DNA from: Thermomicrobiales bacterium
GTDB taxonomy: Bacteria > Chloroflexota > Chloroflexia > Thermomicrobiales > CFX8
Assembly (NCBI GenBank): GCA_037045155.1
Contig: JBAOIG010000003.1
Span: forward strand, 372,001 to 436,000
Reading direction: 5' to 3'
DNA: 64,000 nt
Position numbers and translations under genes: made by a program. Every line of letters starts with the position of its first letter. Position 1 is the stretch's first letter. Shown here piece by piece: positions 34,625 through 43,741 of the stretch. The notes below the pieces were generated by a model that was given only the letters and a program-made list of their open reading frames with translations, had not been told where the DNA came from and ran no database searches.

Positions 34625-37387
34625 CTACTGTTGCGTCAGAGGCACCGTGAGCACCGTTTGCAGCGCGCCGTCGGCGACCAGTAGCGAGGCGCCGCTCGGC
34701 GCGACCACGACGCCGAATGGCTGGCGGAGCACTCCGACTCCAATCGCTGCGCCGGCCGTGCCGTTGGCGTCAAACGACACGACCGCGCCGTTTGTCGAGG
34801 TCGTCGCATAGACGACGCCGTTCGGGCCGACTGCCAGCCAGGGCTCGAAATACTGTAGCCCGACCCATTGTGGAACCTGCCAGGCGCCCAACCAACGGCC
34901 GTTGGCGTCGAAACGGGCAATCCGGCCATTGTGCGAATCCGCTACGAGGACGGCGCCATCATCCGCGACGGCGATCCCGACTGGTTCACGAAGCTGGCCA
35001 TCGCCGTTCCCAGCGCCACCGAATGCACGGATGAACGTCCCCTCTGCGTCGAACACCTGGACGCGCTCGTTGCCGGTATCGGTGACATAGACGAGCCCCT
35101 CGTGGATTGCGATCCCTCGTGGTCCATAGAACGAACCTGTCTGCTGCTGTGCGTCGGGGCTGTCCTGAAGGTCAACGAATTGGCCCCATGCTCGTAGCGG
35201 CGAGCCATCAGCGTTGTAGACGACGATGCGATGGTTCCAGGTGTCCGCAACATAGATCGAGCCGTCGGGGGAGATAGCGATTCCGGCCGGCCCGCCGCCG
35301 CCAGCCGCGGTGTTGAGTCCAAGCTGCCCTGGCCCCGAGCCATTTGTTCCGATTGCGCGGACGAATGAACCGTCCGAGGAATATTCCTGGATGCGGGCGT
35401 TGCGTGAATCGACGACATAGATCGAGCCATCCGCGCCCACCGCAACGCCCCGAGGACCGTTGAGCTGCCCCTCCGCCGATCCTGCCCCAACGCGATCGAA
35501 GAGATTGAACGGTCCGGTGGCTTGAAAGAAGGTGTTGGCGATGTCGGGTGTTGCCAGCACCTGGAATGTCGTTGCGGCCGGCTTGTGGTCGAGTTTCCGC
35601 GTGATCATGAAGCCTGCGAAGTGTCGCCAGTCGTCGGGATTGACGATCCCGGTCGCTAGCCCGGCCCAGTCGGGCGATTCCCAGGCAGGGGCGAGCTCGT
35701 GCCCGTACTGATACGACTGACCACGCAGACCCGGCGTGACGACGGCGGCGTCACGCGAGCCATCGAGAATGACGACCTGGACATCAGCCGGCGGTGATTC
35801 AGTCTCCGGATCGAAGATGGTGAGATTCGGGTAATCGCGGAAGTACCACGCAAACGGTTGCTCGACGGCGATGTCGACGGCGATCCGCAGACCGTGGCCG
35901 CCGGCCGGGTCGCGTGAATCGCGCTGGGCCATTGTCATGTCACGGGAGAGGCGTTCCAGACGCCCGACAACGATGGGGATGTCCGCAGATAGCGCATGTG
36001 ATGCCAGTGGATCACCGGGGTTGCCGGGCCGCTCGGACGCGGCTAGCACGCTCGAGCGTACTGTGAGCCCGCCGAGCACCAGCAACGCTGCCGAGAGGAT
36101 GATCACGATGCGATCGCCCTGGATGCGCCGGCCGATCGTCGAGAGCGCGAACGCAAGCGGCACCACAGCGACCAGCACCAGGAGCACAAAGCGCATCAGC
36201 CAATCGAGTGTCTGCGAACCTGGCCCGCCACTCAGCAGCCCGAACATGCTGAGGATCGCCGAGAACATCAGTAGTGCGGCCACCACGTACAGCGTCGCCG
36301 GCCCGCGCCGGTACTCACCCCAGGGGAGCCGCGCCACGAGGTATGCTGCGCCAATCGCTCCCAGCAACGTCAGCGGCACGATCAGCACGACCCACGATGC
36401 CAACGTCCCCGCCCCAAACAGTGACGCGAACGCGAAAGCGATCGCTGCCCAGATCGTCGCGGCGCGAGTCAACGGCTGATCGCGTGTTGTGATGATTGCA
36501 ACCGCGCCGAGGACGAGTAGCAGCGGTTCGTTGAGGATCAGATTGAAGGCCGGCATGTGCGCGAGTGAACCGATCTCGCGAAGGTGTGCGCTCCAGAGTT
36601 GGTCGAAAAGCTCGCGGAGCGAGGCAGTGAAACTGCCCGGCCGGGTCAATAGCACTGTCGTCGTGAGTATCAGTGTCGCCAGCGCGGCCACCACCGCCGC
36701 TAGATTCAGCGGCACGCGACGCGTGGTTGAGCTACCGATTGCGTTCGCGACGAGTCGTGCTCCAAGCCACGCGATGCCGGCGGCGACGATCCCGAACGGG
36801 TGACTCAGCGTCATCATCGCCAGAGATATGCCTGCCAGTATCGACCAGCCGATACCTTCGCCTGACTTGTCGCGGATCGTGGACAACAGGATGAGCATCG
36901 TGCCGAGTGCGACCAACGCCGCGCCGTCCACTGTGCGCGCGGCGACGATGAGCGTTGGGGACAATGCCGCCAGCACAAGTCCGCTCGCCGCGACCTGCCA
37001 GCCAAGGTGACGAACGAACGCTAGCCAGACCAGCGTCGCTGCGATTCCAGCTGCTGCGAAGCCCACCCGGACGACGGCGTCGTTTGCGCCCCCCGCGAAC
37101 ATAGCAAGTGCGGCCCACTCGACTGTTGTCGCAACTCCGTGGAGGTCTACCGCGGCCGTTTCTCCACGCACCAGCCGGTAGGCATCCGTCGCGGCGTTGG
37201 CGCCTGTGATCGAGAGTGGCCACCGGTCCAACCCGGCCAGCCGGAGCAGGGTTGCGGCGACGATGGCGATGCCGGCCAGCGCCCAACGGCCGGCGGCAAA
37301 CGGCAGATCGATCGCCCGGTCGAGTACGGTCGTCTCCAACGGCTCGGGCTCTCGGATATCGTCGTCCAGCGCGAGATCACGGCTCAA
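34625..37387 (-). CDS. membrane glycosyltransferase-like protein fused to an extracellular NHL-repeat beta-propeller
   Basis: The product has 920 residues. The first 470 or so hold about 11-12 membrane helices and resemble the dolichyl-phosphate-mannose-type (PMT/GT39, Agl23-like) fold. A soluble domain follows (about 470-620). The last 280 residues are six NHL-type repeats, each of the form GPxGIAxxxDGSIYVxDxxNxRIxxY, which should fold as a six-bladed propeller outside the membrane. This links a lipid-sugar-dependent enzyme to a binding platform. The TTG at 37387 follows AAAGGG and is the first start after an in-frame stop. The preceding gene, 22 bases upstream, encodes another glycosyltransferase of the same superfamily. 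Confidence 0.82.
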   Translation of the reverse strand: MSRDLALDDDIREPEPLETTVLDRAIDLPFAAGRWALAGIAIVAATLLRLAGLDRWPLSITGANAATDAYRLVRGETAAVDLHGVATTVEWAALAMFAGGANDAVVRVGFAAAGIAATLVWLAFVRHLGWQVAASGLVLAALSPTLIVAARTVDGAALVALGTMLILLSTIRDKSGEGIGWSILAGISLAMMTLSHPFGIVAAGIAWLGARLVANAIGSSTTRRVPLNLAAVVAALATLILTTTVLLTRPGSFTASLRELFDQLWSAHLREIGSLAHMPAFNLILNEPLLLVLGAVAIITTRDQPLTRAATIWAAIAFAFASLFGAGTLASWVVLIVPLTLLGAIGAAYLVARLPWGEYRRGPATLYVVAALLMFSAILSMFGLLSGGPGSQTLDWLMRFVLLVLVAVVPLAFALSTIGRRIQGDRIVIILSAALLVLGGLTVRSSVLAASERPGNPGDPLASHALSADIPIVVGRLERLSRDMTMAQRDSRDPAGGHGLRIAVDIAVEQPFAWYFRDYPNLTIFDPETESPPADVQVVILDGSRDAAVVTPGLRGQSYQYGHELAPAWESPDWAGLATGIVNPDDWRHFAGFMITRKLDHKPAATTFQVLATPDIANTFFQATGPFNLFDRVGAGSAEGQLNGPRGVAVGADGSIYVVDSRNARIQEYSSDGSFVRAIGTNGSGPGQLGLNTAAGGGGPAGIAISPDGSIYVADTWNHRIVVYNADGSPLRAWGQFVDLQDSPDAQQQTGSFYGPRGIAIHEGLVYVTDTGNERVQVFDAEGTFIRAFGGAGNGDGQLREPVGIAVADDGAVLVADSHNGRIARFDANGRWLGAWQVPQWVGLQYFEPWLAVGPNGVVYATTSTNGAVVSFDANGTAGAAIGVGVLRQPFGVVVAPSGASLLVADGALQTVLTVPLTQQ

Positions 37388-37409
37388 GCGGTCGATGCCC
37401 TTTCATCAC

Positions 37410-39818
37410 CTAGTAGCGAATCGCGTTCCAGGTCGTCAACAGGTCATTGCGTATGTAGACGCGGAAGTTGTATGAGCCGATCGGCGCCCACAGCTCCCGA
37501 AACGCCACGAGGCGAAACATCTTCGCCTGCTCGGCGGGATCGCGCATCCCCCAGACTGAATGCCAGATACTGCCGACGACATCACCAGCGGTGAACGGAC
37601 CCTTCTGGTCTGTCTGATAGTTCTGCCGGCTCGCGTTGTTCAGCTCCGGCGCGATCGCGAACTTGCGATAGGTTTCGTCTTCGGGGAACCACCACCGCAT
37701 CGCATATTCGGTATAGGTGTAGCCCGAGAGCATCTGCAGGTTCTCGGCCGTCAGGTTGTCGTTCGCGATCAGAACGACTGGCGCATCCGGCGTCTGGGAG
37801 ATCGTCGTGCCGAAGTAGTGGCGGTTAGGGTAGTTGCGAAGATACCACTGAAATGGCCATGACGTGCCGGAATCGTACGAGACCACCATGTCCTTACCGC
37901 CGGTCAATTCGCGTGAAAGAGTCCCGATGTCGGACATGACACGCGTGACATCCGGCGAGGTCTGGACATAGATAAGCATGTCCTTCGGGGTGTCGCCTTC
38001 CTGATAAGACATCCGGAAGCCGACATGCGTCTGGGCGACGAGAAGCATGCCCACTGCGGCGATCCCGAGCACACTTGCAGCCAGGCGCGGCCCCATTCGG
38101 GCGCCGCTCCAGACGATCAGGGCGACCAGGGCGAGAATGGGCAGGTACAGAATCCACGGATGATCGACGGTGAGCGGCCGCATCTCCCGGATCAGCGCTC
38201 CGCTGCCCTGGCGAACCCACGGGCCTGCGCTCGCCCACGACCAGAGCGCAAACCACCCAGCCGCAAGGAGCAGAATGCCGGCGGCGGGTACCCAGATGAA
38301 GCGCGTTGGGAGCTGCCGTTCGCTCACCGCTCGTTCGACGCTCTCGGCCGCAGATCCGACGACCGATGCCGCGAGAATCGCCAGCGGCAGCACGGTGTGG
38401 ACCGTTAGCCAGGGCATCTTCTCCCCCGCCCAGGAGTAGATCGCGAGGTTCATGAACGCCCAGTAGAGCGCGAAGCCACGAAGATAGGTGCGTGAATCGA
38501 CAGGCCGGCGAAACAGCACGGCCGGCACGAGGCGTCGTATTGTCAAGCCGATCGCGATCGGAAACAGCAGCACGGCAACGAACTCGTACTGCGCCATCAG
38601 CACGAGGTAGTAGAACCATGGCTGCTCCGCCCGCTGGACATCGTGCTGGCCGAGCCAGTAGCCGAGCGCGCCAACGGTTCCGCTGGCGAGGCCGGCCATG
38701 TTGGTGAACATGCTGGTGTACAGCGCAACAAACGCCGTCAACCCGAGCCCGATCGCCAGCCAGAGCGTCCGACGGTTGGTCAAGAGCGTCAACAGCGCCG
38801 CTCCAGTTGAGCCCGGTGGCTGGTTGCCGAGCACACCCGCGAGCCAGCCGCTTTCCTCCGCGTTGCGCGCTCTCTCGAGTGTGCTGAGCGTGGCGACTAT
38901 CCCGAGCACCAGCACGCCGATCGCAGCGAGGAAGGTTGGATGGACAACAAGGTCGACCGCGAACGCCCGGATGTTGTCGCCGGTTGGGTGCTCCCAGGGA
39001 ATACTCGGCAACGGCGGCGCGCCGAACCGTGGCATCAGAAGCCAGACGGCCGCCAACCCGCCTCCGGCGCCAGCGACGACGCCGAATGCTGCCCGGCTCA
39101 CCTGCCAGGTGACAACCCCTAGCACGAACGTCACCAGGATGAAGGCGACGATGAAGGACACCTCCATTGTCGCGAAGAGCAGCCCGGCCATGATCCCGAC
39201 GGTGATGACCCAGCGCCGTTCCGGCTTCTCCATATAGCGCAGACAGGCGATGACGATCGTCAGCGTCGTGACCAGGACGAACGGATCATGGCGGATATAG
39301 CGAGTGTAGTAGAGCATTGACGGTGACAAGAGCAAGAACACCGAGCAAGCCAGCGCGCCCCAACGCCCCAGCTGATTCGGGCCGCGGAGTAGCGCCGGCA
39401 AGAGCACCAGGATCACTCCGAGCAAAGCCGGCCATATCCGCGAGACATAATCATTGTCGCCAAATAGCAGGAACGCGAGCGCGTCAGCGTGGAAGAGCGT
39501 CGGCCCATGCATCAACGGGTCGTGGACATAGCCTTGGCCAACTGCGTAAAGCCACGAGAAATACGCGTGTAGACTCTCGTCGTGGTGGAGCGCGCGAGTG
39601 GACAGATCCCAGAAGCGTGTCAGGATCGCCAATGCGCCCAACACCACGTAGATCACTGCCTCGACTGTCACCCGCACACGCGGCGACTGCTCGGAAAGCG
39701 TCTGCTCCAGACGGTGTTCGGTGAATGTGCCGGCCGCTCTGACGTCACCGGATGAACTGCCGGCGGCAGATGGAGCCGATGTTGCAAAGATGATCCGCCT
39801 CGGGCGCGTATGATTCAT
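37410..39818 (-). CDS. Agl23-type (TIGR03663) membrane glycosyltransferase-like protein
   Basis: The 802-residue product matches the TIGR03663 family, first linked to archaeal N-glycosylation (Agl23). The N-terminal catalytic region has LHHDESLHAYFSWLYA, with the DE pair of GT-C enzymes. It is followed by GYVHDPLMHGPTLFH and GDNDYVSRIWPALLGV. About 13 helices follow, then a soluble C-terminal domain (from about residue 590). It probably transfers a sugar from a lipid carrier outside the membrane; the acceptor is unknown. A polar N-terminal tail of about 50 residues precedes the first helix. It is the first gene of a pair with the NHL fusion gene. Confidence 0.88.
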   Translation of the reverse strand: MNHTRPRRIIFATSAPSAAGSSSGDVRAAGTFTEHRLEQTLSEQSPRVRVTVEAVIYVVLGALAILTRFWDLSTRALHHDESLHAYFSWLYAVGQGYVHDPLMHGPTLFHADALAFLLFGDNDYVSRIWPALLGVILVLLPALLRGPNQLGRWGALACSVFLLLSPSMLYYTRYIRHDPFVLVTTLTIVIACLRYMEKPERRWVITVGIMAGLLFATMEVSFIVAFILVTFVLGVVTWQVSRAAFGVVAGAGGGLAAVWLLMPRFGAPPLPSIPWEHPTGDNIRAFAVDLVVHPTFLAAIGVLVLGIVATLSTLERARNAEESGWLAGVLGNQPPGSTGAALLTLLTNRRTLWLAIGLGLTAFVALYTSMFTNMAGLASGTVGALGYWLGQHDVQRAEQPWFYYLVLMAQYEFVAVLLFPIAIGLTIRRLVPAVLFRRPVDSRTYLRGFALYWAFMNLAIYSWAGEKMPWLTVHTVLPLAILAASVVGSAAESVERAVSERQLPTRFIWVPAAGILLLAAGWFALWSWASAGPWVRQGSGALIREMRPLTVDHPWILYLPILALVALIVWSGARMGPRLAASVLGIAAVGMLLVAQTHVGFRMSYQEGDTPKDMLIYVQTSPDVTRVMSDIGTLSRELTGGKDMVVSYDSGTSWPFQWYLRNYPNRHYFGTTISQTPDAPVVLIANDNLTAENLQMLSGYTYTEYAMRWWFPEDETYRKFAIAPELNNASRQNYQTDQKGPFTAGDVVGSIWHSVWGMRDPAEQAKMFRLVAFRELWAPIGSYNFRVYIRNDLLTTWNAIRY

Positions 39819-40024
39819 CGAGAGATCGTTATCCTGCCGCGTTTGTCGCCGGAGGCGGGCCGACGGCGCCCTGCCAGCCGTGTTTGTCTACATGCGTCGA
39901 TGCCCGACGTAGTGTACACAGTGCCCCCTTCGGGATGTTTGGGTCAGTCTTGTTGCGGCGCCGTGATCACTGGTTGTGACAATCCGGCTTGCTGCGAAGC
40001 GATACGGATGGGGAGGACACAGAA

Positions 40025-40954
40025 GTGTCGAAGTTTCCGGACGCGTCGGATTCAATCCCGTCGGGCGTTCGCACATCGGGAGTGGCGCGCCTGTTCGTCG
40101 TATCCGATGGCGGCGGCGCGACCGCAGAAGCGGCGATCGACGCGGCGATGGTGCAGTTTCCGGACACAGAGTTCGCAATCACCCGCCGGCCAGGTGTGCG
40201 CACGCGCGACCAGGTTCTCAGCGTCGTGCGCGAGGCATCGGCCGACCAGGGGATTATCGTTCACACCATCGTGATCCAGGAACTCCGGCAGATTCTGGTC
40301 CGCGAGTGTCGCCAGCGGATCATCCCGCATTTCGATCTCATTGGCCCGCTGATCGGTCATATCTCGCAGCAGGTCGGAATGCGACCGGTGTTCCAGCCAG
40401 GAATCTCGCGCGGAATAGACACCGACTACTTCCAGCGAATCGACGCTATCCAGTTCACGGTCCAGCACGATGACGGCCAGAGCTCCAGCACGCTCGACCA
40501 GGCCGATCTGGTGCTGGTGGGGGTCTCGCGGTCATCCAAGACGCCGCTTTCGATCTTCCTCTCGATGCGCGGCTGGCGGGTCGCAAATATCCCGATCGTC
40601 CTTGGCGTGCCGCCACCACCTCAGCTACAGACGATGGATCAGCACAAGATCGTCGCGGTGACGATCGATTCGCCGTATTTGCGTGAGATTCGGCGGAATC
40701 GGCTTCAGGCACTCGGTCAGCAGATCGACGGCGCATATGCCGACGCGGACAAGATCGACGAGGAGATGACCTACTTCCGGCGGATCGTCCGCAGTGGCTA
40801 TCCATGGCCGATCGTCAACATCACCGGCAAGTCGGTCGAGGAGGCAGCCAAAGAAATTATTGCGATCATCGAGGAGCAGCGCGCGCTCGAAGACCCACTC
40901 TACGGCACGCCGCTCCCCGCGCCACTCCTGCGTAGCGACGAGCAGCGGCCGTGA
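40025..40954 (+). CDS. PEP synthase / pyruvate phosphate dikinase regulatory protein (DUF299, PSRP)
   Basis: The family members are bifunctional: they phosphorylate PPDK or PEP synthase with ADP and remove the phosphate with inorganic phosphate. The 309-residue product has LFVVSDGGGATAEAA near the N-terminus (the family usually has SDSTG here, so this is GG-rich), the P-loop GVSRSSKTPLSIFL near residue 165, and PIVLGVPPPPQL. The GTG at 40025 follows GGGGAGGA. The target enzyme gene is not in the window; pckA, another PEP-pyruvate node gene, lies 7.7 kb away. Confidence 0.92.
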   Translation: MSKFPDASDSIPSGVRTSGVARLFVVSDGGGATAEAAIDAAMVQFPDTEFAITRRPGVRTRDQVLSVVREASADQGIIVHTIVIQELRQILVRECRQRIIPHFDLIGPLIGHISQQVGMRPVFQPGISRGIDTDYFQRIDAIQFTVQHDDGQSSSTLDQADLVLVGVSRSSKTPLSIFLSMRGWRVANIPIVLGVPPPPQLQTMDQHKIVAVTIDSPYLREIRRNRLQALGQQIDGAYADADKIDEEMTYFRRIVRSGYPWPIVNITGKSVEEAAKEIIAIIEEQRALEDPLYGTPLPAPLLRSDEQRP

Positions 40955-40994
40955 CGCGCAACGCGCCGGTGGATGACTATGGCTGGTGTCGGAG

Positions 40995-41225
40995 TCAGTC
41001 CTTCTTCTTGAACAATCCGCCGGCCAGGTCGCTGATCTTGTCGCCCAGGCCCGAGGGGATCTTGTCCGAGAATTGGTCAAGCCCCGGGATCTTCTCGACC
41101 ATCGCCCGCAACTGCTCGTCGGAGGCATGGCTGGCGAAGAAATCGGTAACGACCGACACCGCCTTGTGCGCCTGCTCGGCGCTCAGTCCTGCCTTCTCCT
41201 GCAATTCCTGAAGTAGCTGATCCAT
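40995..41225 (-). CDS. small helical protein (76 aa)
   Basis: Starting at the ATG at 41225 (GGGAGAG site), the product is all-helical in appearance: MDQLLQELQEKAGLSAEQAH, a middle helix, and SGLGDKISDLAGGLFKKKD. It resembles the short DUF2267/DUF2780-like proteins, but I cannot place it firmly. It lies next to a PRC-barrel gene on the same strand, 61 bases downstream of it, so the two may be expressed together. Confidence 0.75.
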   Translation of the reverse strand: MDQLLQELQEKAGLSAEQAHKAVSVVTDFFASHASDEQLRAMVEKIPGLDQFSDKIPSGLGDKISDLAGGLFKKKD

Positions 41226-41286
41226 TCATCTCTCCCGTTACAGAGTCGAACGGCCGAACCGATCGGCGCAACGTGAACACCGTGTG

Positions 41287-41967
41287 TCAGGACGTTGCCG
41301 CCGTTGCGTCGTGGGCCTTTGTCTCGGCCTCGCTGCCAGTCAGCGTGAGATGGATCTTATCGCCATCGACCTCGCGGACCCAATCCATCGGGATGCGAAT
41401 GTCGTGGGTGAAGATCCAGCCCTTCTTGATCAGAAAGCCCGTGACCTCGCCGTCGGTGTTGACGTACACCTCCTCGACGGTCCCGATCTTCTTTTCGTCG
41501 GATCCGACGACGTCGGTTCCTGCGCTGATGAGGGTGTTTGTCTCTTCGAGGTTCGACTGATTCTGGAGGATCGGTGGGTTAGTTGGCGCAGCGTCGTAGA
41601 AGCTATCGCTGCGCCCCTCGTAGCCGCGGCCGATGAACGGCGCGCCGTAGAGGTAGAGCCCCCCGCTCGCGCTCGGCTGTACATAAGGAAGCGAGTCGTA
41701 ATCCCCGCGCGGCACTTCGACGAACTGCCTCGTGACGAACGTCGGAAGCTGCGCGGCGTCCTTCTCGGATAGATCGAGTGTCAGCGCGTTGCTGGCCTCG
41801 CCGGATATCATCGACATGTCGACGATATGGTCGTGATTGCCAATCAACCCGCCGCCCACGATCAAGCTGAGAATCTGCTTCGACGCCGGGTCAAACACCA
41901 GCTTTCTGACAGCGCCAAGCTTGTGACCGTCCGATGTCAAGACATCCATGCCCAGATCGATATTCAT
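41287..41967 (-). CDS. protein with two PRC-barrel domains
   Basis: The ATG at 41967 follows GGAGGAC and gives 226 residues. The first PRC-barrel starts at GMDVLTSDGHKLGAVRKLVFD. The second lies near residues 145-210 (DVVGSDEKKIGTVEEVYVNTDG). A flexible Tyr/Gly-rich segment joins them (QPSASGGLYLYG). PRC-barrels in bacteria occur in RimM, photosynthetic reaction centre H subunits and many stress proteins; here no partner is clear. It is divergent from a Cys-rich small ORF at 42107. Confidence 0.88.
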   Translation of the reverse strand: MNIDLGMDVLTSDGHKLGAVRKLVFDPASKQILSLIVGGGLIGNHDHIVDMSMISGEASNALTLDLSEKDAAQLPTFVTRQFVEVPRGDYDSLPYVQPSASGGLYLYGAPFIGRGYEGRSDSFYDAAPTNPPILQNQSNLEETNTLISAGTDVVGSDEKKIGTVEEVYVNTDGEVTGFLIKKGWIFTHDIRIPMDWVREVDGDKIHLTLTGSEAETKAHDATAATS

Positions 41968-42106
41968 ACTGTCCTCCGTTTCGCGCTTGAAAGAGTCCTG
42001 AGACGGGAAACGCAAGGCATATGCCATCTGGTTGTCGTCGCGGTTACGATCAGTATCCTGCCGGCGTCATGTCTGTTCAGTCTGCCAGGTGAGGAGGGAC
42101 GCCGGA

Positions 42107-42247
42107 ATGACCATCGACTCGTTTGAGTCGATGCCGGACGACGCCGGGAACGACGGAATTCATCGCTGTGCCAGCGGCTGCGGTTGCCCAGGTTGTGTTC
42201 CAGGAGGTGGTCATGCCCTGGAGGCTACGACAGAACGGGGCGGCTGA
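42107..42247 (+). CDS. putative Cys-rich small protein (46 aa)
   Basis: An ATG at 42107 follows GAGGAGGGAC at good spacing, and the frame ends at 42247, 33 bases before a hairpin terminator. The peptide is acidic at the start (MTIDSFESMPDDAGNDG) and then carries CASGCGCPGC, four Cys in ten residues, next to His residues. That cluster could bind a metal or form disulfides. No family is known to me. The strong ribosome site and downstream terminator support it; short length argues for caution. Confidence 0.45.
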   Translation: MTIDSFESMPDDAGNDGIHRCASGCGCPGCVPGGGHALEATTERGG

Positions 42248-42280
42248 CAGATACGGTGCTTGATAACGCGCGCGACACGA

Positions 42281-42302
42281 CCGGCGCTCGACTGAGCGCC
42301 GG
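42281..42302. terminator. hairpin between a small ORF and the convergent amidohydrolase gene
   Basis: CCGGCGCTC (42281-42289) and GAGCGCCGG (42294-42302) form a perfect 9-bp stem with a GACT loop. Confidence 0.7.
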
Positions 42303-42323
42303 CCGTTGTCCGTCTGCGGTGGG

Positions 42324-43670
42324 CTAGGAGTTTCCGACCTTCGCGCCGTCGAACGATTCCTCGCGGGCGTTGCGCCGCATGAAGGTGAGGTACTCGTCCT
42401 TCGTCATCGGTGGTTTGGTCGTCTCGAGGATGTGCTTGGCGATCTCGGCGTTGCCGGCCAGCAAGTCGATGACCGTCATCGCCATCAGCTTGGCCGGCAG
42501 GATATACGCCTGATACTTGTCCTCGATTGCCCAGTCGGTGCCGTGGCCGGTGCCGGAGAAGCCGCGGACGTGCGGGTGCAACGCCGGCATGATGTGAGCG
42601 ATGTCGCCCATGTCGGTGGAACCGGTTTTGTGGCCGGTTTCCTCCCAGTCGCTCTCACCGTAGAACGACAGGAAATTGTCTCGAAACAGATCTGCCATCT
42701 GGCGGTTGTTGAAGAGCGGCATGTAGCCCGGCAGCGTCGCGATTTCCACTTGCGCGCCAAGCGCGACCGCACCAGCGCGAAGCGCGCGGTCTACCTTGCG
42801 GCCGGCGTCCTCAATCGCCTCGGCGGTCTTGCCGCGGACCATCGTCTCGAACCGCACGTCATTCGGGATGACGTTGACGAGGTCGCCGCCGCGAGTGAGG
42901 ATCGGGTGAATACGAACGGTGTCTTCGTCCTTGAACGTCTCTCGCTGGGCGTTGATCGAGGCCAGTGCGATCTCGGCGGCGTACAGCGAGTTGATGCCGC
43001 GATGCGGGGCGCCGCCGGCGTGGGCGGCCTTGCCGACGAAGCGAGCCTGCTTGCCGATGAAGCCGTTGTTCGATGCTCCGACGCCCGCGATCGCCTCCAT
43101 ATTCTGGCTGCTGGCGCCGTGGACCATCATCGCCATATCGACGTCGTCAAACGCGCCGAGCCGGATCATCTCGCTCTTGCCGCCGAGAAACTCAGTCTTG
43201 CCCTCGCGACGGAGCTGGACGCGATAATCGATCTCGACATATTCCTCTGCCGGAACCGCGAAGAAGGCCACGTTCCCGGCCAACTCGGCCAGCACTCCGG
43301 ACTTGATCAGGCCGTTGGCGACGCCGAGCATCGTTGTAATCTGGGCGTTGTGGCCGCAGCAATGCGCCGCGCCGGTGTCCGGGTTGGCGAACTCGTGATC
43401 GGCGACCAACACCGAATCCAGCTCCCCGAGAACGCCGACGGTCGGCCCGGGTGATCCACCGGCCACAACAGTCTTCAGCCCGGTGACGGCGATCTCTTCG
43501 TGGTACCCGAGCCCCAGCCTCTGGAACTCGCCGGCGACGATATTGGCCGTCCTGAACTCCTTGAAGCCCAGCTCAGGGTCGCGATAGATGCGCTCGCCGA
43601 CGCTGATGAGATGATCCGCATTGCGGTCAATCTCATCCAGGACGCGCTGCTTGAGCTCTTCGTACTGCAT
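42324..43670 (-). CDS. M20D amidohydrolase (AbgB-like, p-aminobenzoyl-glutamate hydrolase family)
   Basis: The 448-residue product cleaves an amide bond. Unlike the degenerate homologue at 4.1-5.4 kb, its metal site is complete: GAAHCCGHNAQ, PAEEYVEIDYR and MMVHGASS. The dimerisation domain reads GKAAHAGGAPHRGINSLYA. The C-terminus has SGTGHGTDWAIED, matching AbgB-type proteins, which also have a long EY..IDYR-x-GKTEFLGGKSEM insertion. The ATG at 43670 follows GAGGAG. Likely substrates are folate breakdown products or N-acyl amino acids. Confidence 0.92.
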   Translation of the reverse strand: MQYEELKQRVLDEIDRNADHLISVGERIYRDPELGFKEFRTANIVAGEFQRLGLGYHEEIAVTGLKTVVAGGSPGPTVGVLGELDSVLVADHEFANPDTGAAHCCGHNAQITTMLGVANGLIKSGVLAELAGNVAFFAVPAEEYVEIDYRVQLRREGKTEFLGGKSEMIRLGAFDDVDMAMMVHGASSQNMEAIAGVGASNNGFIGKQARFVGKAAHAGGAPHRGINSLYAAEIALASINAQRETFKDEDTVRIHPILTRGGDLVNVIPNDVRFETMVRGKTAEAIEDAGRKVDRALRAGAVALGAQVEIATLPGYMPLFNNRQMADLFRDNFLSFYGESDWEETGHKTGSTDMGDIAHIMPALHPHVRGFSGTGHGTDWAIEDKYQAYILPAKLMAMTVIDLLAGNAEIAKHILETTKPPMTKDEYLTFMRRNAREESFDGAKVGNS

Positions 43671-43741
43671 GATACTCCTCATTCCCTCTCTTCGATTACC
43701 AGCGGTCTGACCGGAGATAATCGCCGAGGACACCCGGTTCG

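Noticed and set aside
42306..43454. Long plus-strand open frame (about 382 codons) opposite the M20D amidohydrolase
   Set aside because: Antisense shadow of a strongly conserved gene; composition is typical of a reversed coding strand.
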